Assembly (NCBI GenBank): GCA_017562135.1 | Contig: QEYB01000448.1 | Location: 1,674,001 to 1,738,000, forward strand | Origin: Dipylidium caninum | Taxonomy: Eukaryota; Platyhelminthes; Cestoda; Cyclophyllidea; Dipylidiidae | DNA length: 64,000 nucleotides | Reading direction: 5' to 3' | Part shown: piece by piece, positions 49,701 to 61,700 of the stretch | Layout of the letters: the number at the start of each line of letters is the position of its first letter | Numbering within the stretch: the stretch's first letter is position 1 | Notes under the pieces: model-generated | Told to the model about the DNA's origin: nothing | Database searches by the model: none | Seen by the model: the letters and a program-made list of their open reading frames with translations, nothing else | Position numbers and translations under genes: made by a program

Positions 49701-52700
49701 CAGAGAAGAGCGGGGAGACTGGGGACACAACCGGAAGACGGGGCAGCGTAGAGGGAAGCGGAAACCCTCCAGTTTAATACATCCGTGTGTGCTCAGATAC
49801 ACAGTTAGGCTGTTGGTGTCATTTCAGCCGGGTAATTTCGGCGAAGGGCCACAGTGCGAGTGTGAACCATGCGAAAATTCCTTCGCCCACTATGCGGCAT
49901 GCGAATCCGCCCTTGTCCCGTCCACGCACCTGCTGGGACAGATGCCCTCTTTATCGAGGCCAGGCCCCGAACAATAATCCACCACCTCGTGATTTAATGT
50001 CTTCTGCTGCAATGATTCCGAGTGCTCCCAGGATCCGAAGCGCCTTCTCCATTCCAAATGCAATTTCGAAGAACCACATCATGGAAAATAAAAAACAAAC
50101 AGCTCCGCCTGTCGTGACACCTTCGTAAGCACTCCCGGCTGCAATCATTCGCAATTAGAGAAGAGGAAATATTTCATATTTCCTAATAAATATCCCCCCA
50201 GGGAAATGAATGTCTGACGCAGAAAGCAGCACTACCGTTGGAGCTTGCGGTTTTGAATAGCGGCTCCAAAAGGAAGTTTACTTGTCAGACAGCGGTGGGG
50301 AGAGACTCAGCCGTCGGAGATAATCTACGCTCCACGAGGAGGTCAATTGATGCTGCTTCCCTCGACGGACGTTCGTCTTGAGGGGCTGTTTGGGTCACAT
50401 GCCACTTCGTCCACCACCCACGGAAGTGCGCAGGCTTCCCACACAAACGTGCAATCGGCGCGCCGCGAGGCAACCGGTTCCCAGGTCTGCCTCGTCGCCC
50501 TTTGGGCTCTGGCCTCCTGTGTCCACGAACTTTAAAGTGCGCCTTACCGGTTTGGGCGTTTAGTCCGCAGGGTGTCTGAAGTAGGCAAATTTTTGGGCCT
50601 ACTTGAGTTGGTCACGCAAATAATTTACCCAATAAAGGGGAGAAATAGGTAAAGTATTGAGGAGAAGAGACGACAAACACGTTTACACACAGGAATCAGG
50701 TTAAATTTTAAGGTGTCGGCGACTCCGCCTCTCCTCCCCTCCGAGGCGGTTGGCTGGGGCGCCCTCCGGGCATCGCGGCCCTGTCTGGCTGCTGCACGTC
50801 TATTTATAGGAGTTTAAGTGTTTTCAAAATCCCCCCTCGGTGATGGGCAAGGGGAAGTGGCGGATGCTTTCGCACGAACTAATACGGCATATTTGGGTAA
50901 ATACCTTTAAAATATGAAACCAGACACAGTTGGCATTTACGTGCTGGAATTTCTGATCTGCTTGAAAAGGGATGATCGCACATGATTTCGATTTCGCCCT
51001 ATTCCCCCTAAAATAAATCCTCAGAACGAAGGACCATCGCGTTGGGGAGAGATAGGCTCATTCATCTTTTTCAAATTTCGCAATGCTAACATCCTCCACC
51101 GCTCCAACGAATGTGACTCAGCCGATCTCAAAGTGGAGAGGTCTTCTGCTTCCATCTACACTTCGCTCCGCCGCCCCACCGCCTCTCTCCTCGTTAGTGT
51201 CCACCCATTTGACATGCAGACGTCATTTAACTTCTGCTCTCCACGGTGTGTTTCGGACAAAGCATTATAAGTGCATATTGTGCACGTTGGTATGTTAAAG
51301 TCTTGTGGCCTCCAAAGTGGTGCTCTCCTCGAATCAACCCAAGCCGGCTGGGAGTTTCGACTTAAAAAAAACAGCAAATACTCATTAACAACGCTTAGTG
51401 GATGGTCAGTTGGAGACAGCGCTGATGCTTCCTCCTTCACTGGGAAAGAAGTCGGGCGACAATGTCTCTCTCTATCTGAGGGTTGTCCCCGTCATCCTCG
51501 AGTGTAGGTTACTCAAATGCCACGAGACGTGGGACCTTCGAACTAGTCGTTCCATAAGAAGATGCCACCACTTTTGCACTCAACTAATCACAAGTTATGT
51601 TCGCAAGAGTTAGCTAAATTTTCTGCGTGTAGAGAATTATTTATGGGCGTATAAATCGAGTGTTGGGAGAATGTGAAGGGAGACGCGAGGGGAGGTGGGA
51701 GGTGAACGGAGATGAATAATTTCTTCCACCGCTAACATTTAGGTGAGAACCTGGCAGTTTGTGTACCATTAGGGCTAACATTCACCTCAAAGGTGTTTCC
51801 ACTGACGTGCGCACACTTTTACCACTGCGAAGTCACGCCCAGGCCGTTAAAGCGATGTTTACTTGGTCGCCCATACAGCTTAATTCATTCAAGCCCGGTA
51901 GTCACCTGTTTGAGCATAAAAGCTCACCCACGTGGGCGGGTCCATGCCGTAGCCTCTCGCCCTCGCCTCGACGAGGCTGCACTCTCCGACCGCCCCACCT
52001 TCCCACCTCCAATTCGGTCGAATTAGCCTACTTCGGTGGGACAAATGCCGGAACCCCGGGATTGACGGCCGATTAGGCGAAGGAGGCAAAAGCACAGGTT
52101 CCGGCGGGACTAATTAACATTACAGAGTAAGATTGATGGACTCTCCACTGTGCTTATGACCAGCAAACTATTTGGCCGTCAGCTTGTAGCTGGAGATGCT
52201 TATTTGGCGCAGAGACAGTCGACATTTGGAGTTGGGTGGAGGGCTGAAAGAAATACCTCCTTGAATTTTTGATTCACCTTCGCATCTTTTTTCCATTGTT
52301 CGACCATACAAAACATTTAACACCTTCATTTCAGTACGAACACATTTCGACGGATGAGAGACTTGCCTTTACAGTTCTCCTTAGTTTTATCCTCGTCGAT
52401 TCACCAGAATGATGCACGAGGGAAGATAAAATAGGCGGGGACAATGCTAAAACGGGCGCAGGAAGGGATTCGTTTTCCCAGGAAAGTTCTGCTCACTTGG
52501 GACCATTTCAAATGCAGTAAAAGGGGGAAAACGATCCTTATTTCTCCAGAGGTTGGGCTGCTGGCGAATGAATAAATTATCTCCTTGTAGATTAGTTTGA
52601 CAATCACGGCCTCCGACAGAGGGGAGCCTCCTCGCCAATCGACCTGTTTGATGGAGATCACCCTCACCGACGTCAACGACAACGCGCCTAAGCTCCTCTT

Positions 52701-55700
52701 CGAGCCCGGAAATTTGACAAACTTCGCTCTAGTACCAGAAAATGAGATCGCCGGTCGTATCGTGGCCGTTTTCACCGTCGTTGATGAGGACAGTGGAGCT
52801 AATGGGGAGACGATGTGCTGGATTAAGTCGGTGAGCCAAGGTGAAGGGAAAAAGGAGGCGGAGGAAAGTGAGGAGAGAGAGGTGGATAAATTCTTCAAAC
52901 TTGAGCTTATGGCTCTCCCCTTCGCCAAAGTGTGAGTTCACCACTCCTAGATGCCTCACACCTGTGGACTTGTCTGCGGCTCCAGTTAGCCGATGTCCAC
53001 CTCGACAAAAATAGCCTTGAGGAAAGTTAACGGGTAGACCGAAGGCGGCGCCGCAGAGAGGCTAAAGGCCCAAACTCCCTTTAATGGCCTTCACTTTGGC
53101 CAGAAACGAGTAAATATGTTGGGTGTTCCACCTTTGCTTCCGCAAACACCAACGCTAACAACACGGCGGGCAGGGCGGGGAGCTGCTCATCCCCAACTTT
53201 TCGCGGATCAGAGCTGTCTGTCCAAATGCGTGTCATTGGAGCACTTTATCGCTGTCAGCAAAGCGCTGGTGTGCTGGTGCGGCGCAGCAGTCTCGTAAGC
53301 CCCGGGGCGCCGGCGACGCCACGGCCGTCACAACTGGGGAACCGTCAACCGACCGATTAACATCAGCTCCACGTGTCGGTATGCGCCTCCCTCCGTGCTA
53401 CGTGGGCGCATACTCGAGCCCTGGGTGCGGCGCCAAACTATCGCACGAGGGCTGAAGGGAGTGAAGTTTTATGTCGAGAGAGTGAGAGATTTTTGCATAG
53501 CATCAGGCGGTTATCTTCCCCGCCATGATGGCAGGGCATTAAGACCATTTCGCTCCCCCTCATCAGGCAAAAAGCTCCCAGGAATTTAATTCACCTCCTG
53601 CGGTATCAAAGGGGAAACGAGGTACTTAGCGAAGTGGATGTAACTTGGATCCGAGTTTTCCGAAGCAGTTGTTTAGCTGTGCTTGGACTCCGGGACTGCG
53701 AAAACAGCGCGTTGCCTAATTTAATCAAGAAATCAACCAATTTGTGCTGGCCACCTTTCCGAGGGATACACAGACTCACCCCGAGGACGGTGAAGTTACC
53801 TCGCGACTCCTTCGCTAATATTTGCTTTAGATATTTTAATTGACAATGACAGTTTAAGTGAAAATCGGGTGTAGGGTTTATCCATCGACTTTCACGACCA
53901 TTCTGTTCTAAGGGAAAAGGGGAATAGTCCCACCGGGAGGAGGGGAGTGTACTGACAATTTTTGAATTTCCTCACAAAGTTAAAGGCATAGTATCGAGTC
54001 GATCTAATGACGAGTCAATAAATAAGAGGTCGCCAGGGGGACCTGACCGAATGGGTGTGCCACTTGGCCACGCCCCCGCCACCTTCGCTAAGCCGAAATA
54101 CTCGCCAGCCTTTGTCTCTAATTCACTCGCGCAGAAAGAAGGAGCAGTCGAAACGAGGCGCCCTCCGCTCCTTGCTAGTAAATTCATCTAAAATGGCATA
54201 ACGTACAGAGGACATCAGGTGGATTTAGAAAGAAGATAAAATCTTGCCATAAGTGGCAAGTTCTGGCATCTCGTGACTGGACGAAGTCAGCATTTGTAAG
54301 ATGAAGATGGAAACACTGATTGGAGGCTCCGAGAACGGTTAAGACTCACTCACCGCTTCAAATGAGTACTTTTGAAGGGGTAAATGTAGAAATCAGGCCT
54401 GATGGCCAGCCTTACTGATCTTCAGCGCCAGAGCAGACGTCTTTTTGGCAGTGAGGGAGGGCAGAGGACGTGTGAAGGTCGCCAACGATATCCCACGGCG
54501 GGCAAAACAATTAGAAAGCCTATTGTATTCAATTGCTTGACGACGCTACAATGGCAAAGCTCAGCAGCGCGTGGCGACGGGTCTCGGGGGGGGGGGGAAG
54601 AGGAAGGATTTTGTCCCTGACGCGGCCTGTGCGTCAAGGCGGAAGTTTCGCGTGAAGCCTGACTTCCACAACGTGAGATGAAGGATTGCTGGCAGGAGTG
54701 CCGGGTGTGTGCGGCTCATGGCAAGAAATGCGGCGGCATCTTTCATGTCGCATTCAGATGAAATAATAACAGTCTGGTTAACGCTACTGCCGTGTAAAAG
54801 TCATCCAAGTGGCGTTAAGGACGTAGTCCACTTGCTGGTGAGTGTTAAGCAGCTCACAGGGGCGGACAACACCGCGGGGGAGGTGGGGATGGGGGTGGGC
54901 AGGTGGTCCTTATGAAGACTAACCATGGTGCCTCGCTGATTGCAGCTACCAGTTGTCCACAGCAGCCGTGTTTGACAGGGAGGCAGTCAGCAAGTACCGC
55001 GTTGGTATCATTTGCGCAGATAGAGGCTCGCCGAGCCAGAATACCACGGGGTATGTGCTTGTGCGCGTCCAGGACGAAAATGACCACCCCCCCGAATTTC
55101 CAGCCAAACACTTCACTTTCCGAGCCTCGGAGAATCATCAGGTGGGAACTGCGCTTTTCACCCTCGTGGCAGAGGACGGCGACGAAGGTTTGTGCTTTTA
55201 CACTCATTACAGTTCTGACAGTTTAACGTTTACTGCGTCTGCTATCGTGTTTCTGGCGTTGCCTCGACATCCTACAGACATACATATTACTAGTAATTGT
55301 TTAAATGTAGGCTGTGAATTCCCCTACTTACAGAATGAAATGTAACTAGGGTGAAGCTGTGAGGAGTTTGAATTGCTGTTTATTTTGAATTTTGGTTTGG
55401 AAGACACAACAGCGTCTGTGCGGTTCCTATCCCCTCTGAAATGGAGCTAATTGAACAATCACACGAGCCAACGGGGAATGCAACGAGTTCTATGCCAGAA
55501 GTTAAACAGATCAAAAAGTTCTTTCCATCTGATGTTGTCGGCTCCGACGCCCTTTCCTCCTGCCACCGACTTTGGACGAGGCGTTGATCGTCGGAGGACG
55601 AAACTTGAAAGCAGGGACTACCTTAAAGCCCATTTACTTTCTCATGCAGCAATGGGTGTGGAAATGTTTTGCCCGCCTTCCTCAGGGAAAAGAGGCTTCA

Positions 55701-58700
55701 CTATCGACGAGAGCACAGAAGCGCCTTAGGGCGGACGTATTTTGTGAAGGCCAAAAAGCCGCTTCCTCGTGTGAAATAGTAACCGCGTGCAACTGGTGCA
55801 ATTGGGAAAGGAGCCTCAAGAACAGCTGCTTTCAGGGATAATTTGCAGCTTCCAACCATACCATCCATCGGTGGTGTTGTTCAATGACGCCAGCCTAAAG
55901 GCGAAGCCACCTTTAAGGTGTTGCGTTTCCGAGTGTCCCAGAAAATATTCCACCGCTTAGTCTGTGGTCTGTGGCAACAGTGGACGGTCGATCATCACTT
56001 TGCCGTCTTATCGAGAGACAGATACCAGTGTCGCGTCTGACACCGAGTCCGAACACTTTGACTCTCACTCGCAGTCGGAATCTGGGGAGTGCAACGTCGA
56101 TAGGCGTCGTCTCCGCCGCCTGAGGGCCAGGAACCTGTTTAGGTCTGCCTTCCAGTGGGCAAAAGATTGACGTGTTTTTGGGGACCATCGGTGGAAGAGG
56201 AATGCCAACAGGCAGCCGCAGTGACGTCTCTAGAGAGAATGGTGTACAGTTCGTTTAGTGAGCCGCCGCCAGCACTAAGGAGCTGCTTGGTCCAAGTGGT
56301 GTAGGCCGACAACGAAGAATCATTTGTCAGCGATTTGGGCGAGGAAGAACGCGATTACCGCGCTGACCGCACACCAAGACGCAATTGCAGCAACATTCGT
56401 TAATCTCAGCTTCCACTCAGTGAGAAATTCTCCCCTATATGCGAAATCCAGAATGACCTTGCAGATGCAGAGCCTATTGGCGGCTGATGAAATGTCAGAC
56501 GTACACCAAGTATGCAGCCGTTTTTAGGTGCCGGACAATGCCTCGTCTAAAGTGAATACGCAACTCGGCGACATTGTTCCACTGCTAATGTCGACGTCAG
56601 TCTACTCCACGCCACCTCGTTTACTCAGTGAACCACCCGCGAGGAGAGGCCTCCCGCAAGTTGCCCGTGGGCGATCTGCCCACAGGCCGCGGAGGCGTCG
56701 CTGGCTCGCCTCATGCAAACCCACCTGCCCTCGCCGAAGGCGTCTGCAAGGTGGGAGGACCACCTGAATGCACCTCCATCTTAAAAGTGCCTAACCACCC
56801 ATCGGCGGACGTCGACATTTCAACCTGAACTCAGGGCAGCGATTCATTACTCCTCTCAAAATAGTTCTGTTGCCAGAATCGAAGTGACCGCCAGCGACAG
56901 TCATGTGTCAGAACTGAACGTCTTTGAATGCTAAGGTGCCGGTTTCTTCGACTTGCGAAGTTTGCCGACCAACCTCGCAGGAAGTAGAGATGACGACCGT
57001 AACTGTGTGGAATGTGTAGGTTTCAAGCGATTGCGTGTTCCTGTTCCTCAGAAGAAAGTCACTTCGGCAGACCAGAGAGTTTATGCGAAGGCGGAACGAG
57101 TGCTTCTTCCTTCGAAATAACCACACTTTTGCGTAACGAACTGGTTCGGATTTGCTTTTTACTTGTCTGCTTCCAAGGTGAGAACGCCACAGTGGTCTAC
57201 AGCCTCACCTCATCGGATGCCTTGTTCACAATCAACAACGAGACTGGAGAAGTGAGTCTGCAACAAACTCTGGACTATGAAAAGCAAACTCAACACAACT
57301 TCACCATCCTCGCCGTAGACGGCGGCCAACCTGCACGGACCGGGTCCGCTGCGGTCACACTTTTTGTCGACGACGCCAATGACAACGCGCCGTTGGTGAC
57401 CTCGGACCTCCTCCTCTCCGTCTTCGAAAACCACTCGGCCGGTGAGTTACCTCTGAAAAAGGACCGGTGGTGCCCTTTCATCTAAAAGGCTAATTTAAAA
57501 TAAATGAACAATAAGCATGAGGCGAATGTGTTAGCACTTGAAAACGATTACCGCATTATCGAAATGACGGAAATTCATGCTTCATCCAAGTTTTCGAGGA
57601 AAATTTTGGCCTCTCACGTGAGAACGCTTCCACTTTGACAACAGGAAATGCTATTTACCTTCACATCCCTGGAGTGTCAACTGGTGCCAAAAACGCCTGT
57701 TCTCTTTTATTTTCATGTTCAACCAGGAATGACCTCGAACTCGAACGACCCAGTCGGTAAGGTTTGATTGGGACATTCGTGGTCGACCGATTTGGTCGTT
57801 TCACTGAATATTCCCACATTGTGAATGCCAGAATTATTCTAGATTGGCCTTAATTTCCTTTCACAGTCATAAGGGCCGAAAGCTTTGCCGTGGGTTATTT
57901 CGGCCTCCCAGCGCCTCCTCTTCCGAGGGGGAGGACGACTCTGGACAGCAAAGGTCATCTGCCCGTCCTTTAGGTTTCATGGCACTCACATGGCGAAGGC
58001 GGACCATCTTGTGAGGTGTAGTATAGACGAATGACGAAATAGTTGTAAGTTGACCGTAGAGGATTGTCGCACGCCGGGCATCACGGGAAGATGGGGCATC
58101 ACAAGCCAACTAGTCTACGCTTTCCCCGCCAAGGCAGGGCAGTTTCGTGTCTCTTTTGCCGCCCAATTTGGCACTTACGTTCGTTCTGGCCCTCGCGTAA
58201 TGGAACTTGTAAAATGTACCTGACACCCAAGAAGGGTGACATTGAAGCTTAAAATAGCAAAAGATTGTACCACTAAATGAAATTTATTTTCGAGTATCTT
58301 TATAGTTTTATCCGATCGAGTCTTGCCGCCTTCAGCAGATCCTGTGGGCGTTTTTACAGCGATGGATTTGGACTCCGGATTAAATGGAATTTTTTACTTC
58401 AAAATCGCTTCAATTAAACCCTGCTTTTGCGGTATCTCACCGGCGGGGGAGAAGACAGTTAATTTCAACGAGTCTCTGTGCTCGTGGGCTCTGGAGATGG
58501 TCAACAAGTGCGACGTGAATTTGGTCGCGAAGAACCACCGATTGTGCAGTCGGGTGCCCCCAAAGTATGCTCCCTCTTGGACCTCAAAAGAATATCGAAG
58601 GTAGGTCTTTGAAACCTCATCACTGCCGGTTCGGTTCCGTTGTATCCTGTCCTTGGTCCACTCACCCTGGGCAGAGGCGAATGGGGAATGAAGCACCTTG

Positions 58701-61700
58701 AGTGGGGAGGAGTGTCCCTTGGAAGGCGGTTCCCGCCTCACCGACACGCGTAGACGCGGTGTTGGGGCCTCCGGTGGTCTCAGTACCGGCTTGCATCGCA
58801 ACTGCCCTGCCCTGCCCTCTCGCGAGGCTTCGCTCAGGTCCGATTCTCTCACCATTTCCATTAGAAAGGAGGAGGCAGTATGTATAATTTATAAGACATT
58901 GCACACCCTGCAAGCACTCCCATTTGTTATTCTCTCCGGAAAAGTGGTGCGGTTTTGTAAGTCGACAAGGGATTTAATTAGGACATGATGCCCGTTTTCG
59001 TTTACTCGACTGTTTGCTTATCAACGTGGAGCGTGGAGAACCCAGCTGGCGGTGGACATCCCGAGGCGGCGATTAAATAAACGCGATTCGGTTGCACTAA
59101 AAAGCGGCGCATCCACGGAGCTTTGACGGGCCTCGTTTGCCCGTCGATAGGCCGTGTTCCTTAGAGCTGACTTAGCAAAACAAAACGGTACCAGAAACGG
59201 CCACGTCCGCGTACGTCCAGTTCGCTCGTCGGCCATGTCTCCCAGTTGTACTTCACTTTTCGTAGCTGTCGAGTTAACGCCTTAACTCCAACAGCCAGGA
59301 ATCTAGTCAGTCGGACAATCAGTGGTTGCTTTTCGAAACAGCGTTAATAAGAGGGGCGAAGGAGAGGCGGCATATCATGTACCGCGTGTTCCAGTGCGTT
59401 TGATGGGGCAAATAAGACATGGAGAAGTCTCTTCTCCTCGCACCGTGGTACAACTGGGGAGGAATTTGCGCTGCAATGTTGGTCGTGCTTAACTGATGCG
59501 AGTGCCGATGCTAGATAAGCAGACAGTGTGAAAAGAAGAGTGAATTTTCAAAAGGGTATATTCGGAGTCCGCGAATTAGCCTCGTCTAAGACGACCAGCA
59601 TGTCTTGCCTGTGAGGGCAGCGAGGCGATGCGCTCCTCGACTGTGAGGGACGATGGGGCTTTGCGTGGAGGCACAACACCTTGATTAGTGGCATAAATTC
59701 ACAAGTTGTGGTTGTGTACTCGTAATAAAAAGTGAGTGCGTGGATGCTCTCTCCGCGAAAGTATCCACACACCGAGTATGCCCGCACCCGCTCCAACCGG
59801 GGCTGCGGCCTCGGAGGAGGGCGGCCCGAGGTCACAGCCGCCTGCTCCTTGATTAGGCGGGACACTGTTAGTCAACAGCAAAAGAATCCTACCTGACCGC
59901 TAGGAAAGGCGGTAAATAAAATATTTAAGAGGCTTAAAGAAAAGCAGAGCAGAAGGTGACTTCCCTTTGACAATTTTTTTTCATTGTCTGCTGTTTGTTT
60001 GTTGTCAGCAGATGCAAGATTTATGCGACAACGATTTGGTTGTCGATGTTTGCGTGTTAAGTGAATGAAGGGATTTCCCGTCAAACGTTAGGCTGTGAGA
60101 CGCCTCTCAGCTCTACTGTCGAGTGGGACACAAAGGTCTCTTCCACCAGTTTCATCTCGCTATGACAAAATGAAGCGTTGACCTCACTCCACTTGGTGAC
60201 CGGAAGGGAATTCACTCCCCTAACTCGGGACAACATTGCGGCATGTAGAAATCGGGAAGGTTCCGAGGCAAGTGGAAGATTCCCTTTCAATGGCCACCAG
60301 CATTTAACCTGCCAAGTCCTCAACCACCTCTAACGCGTTGAGCATTTCTGCTTAGTTAACCTTTTTCCCGAGCTATAAAATCCTTATGTGCTTCTACTGA
60401 ACAACCTGCTGAAAGGCTTAAAGACCGCGCCTCGAACGTGGTTGGCAATGTTACGAGGCTGTTTGAAAGGGGTGGATTGGACATGAATCCTTTGCGTCGG
60501 TTTCATACTTAAGCGCAGATTTCACTTCCCCTCTCGACTTCTCCGAACCGTGTGTCCGCCGGTCCCCACTTCATCGTGTCCACCTCCACCCTTTAAGTTC
60601 AACCTACGCTGATAGGTTTCTCATGACGGAGCGGGGCGACGTCTACCTCCGATACCCCAACCTGGACAGGGAGACGGTCCCTGTTTACTTGATCCAAGGC
60701 GTGGTGACTGACCGCGGGCATCCACCTCAGGCGACCGTCTTCTGTGCAACTGTGGTGATCAACGATGTCAACGACTGCCATCCGAGATTCACATTCCCGG
60801 CTCTAACCAACAACACCGTCCTCGTCCGATTGTAAGCTCAATCATGTAATTCACTTCGGCTGCTTTCTCCACCCCTAATTCGATGAAGAAAGCCAGCTTG
60901 AGATCTGACTACATTAGTTGAGCATGCAGAGCTGCCTGCCAATGAAGGTTGCAATGAAAGTCGGGAGTAGAAAAGTCCAAACATCACTCGCGTAAAGGTC
61001 GAACGACTGTTTATTGCCGTCTACTTCGTCCAAGCCTTTAATCGAGGCTGGCAATATAAACGTCCACTGAGTTATGGACTCGGGGGCGGGGGGTGGCGGG
61101 GGAGGAGGAGCCGAGTGCCCGGACCCCTTTCATTGCTGACCTACGCCCTGGAGCGCGGTCGCCAAAGTTGAGGACATCATGTTGAGCTCTCAACAATCAA
61201 TATATTCGTCCAAGTAGTCGCCACGACAACAAGTCTTTCGAACGCGGTGGCAAGTGAAGTAGTCCCGAGATGAAAATTAGAGATTCGGATCGAAAACGTG
61301 TAATTCGAGACAAGTATGGGCGCCAATTAAGCTTTGGAAAGAGTCAAAAATAAACTTAGATTACGTAGGAAACCTCCCCAGGGGGAAACGAGAAGTGGCT
61401 CGGTTAGGAGGTAAAATGAGTCCACCCGGCGGACTTGAAGTCCGAGATAAATGGCACGAAGAAAGGACAGCCTCCTTGTGTTTATTTTAACATGACAGAA
61501 ACATAGGCAATCTAGGTAGGGCGTAACCAAGTGGGATACATGGAGAAATTTTAAACACGTCTCCAACGGTGCCAGGAATCGTCAACAATAGTGTTTTCCC
61601 TCATCGGGGCGAATGACCGTTACTTTTTGAAGGTTAATAGGAAGTAAATTTGCTCGGACCGGGGTACACAGCCCTACATGAAGACATTCTTGTTTCCGAA

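Noticed and set aside
58394..58861. Minus-strand 155-codon frame
   Set aside because: It is antisense to a protocadherin exon and its donor-side intron; no domain content.
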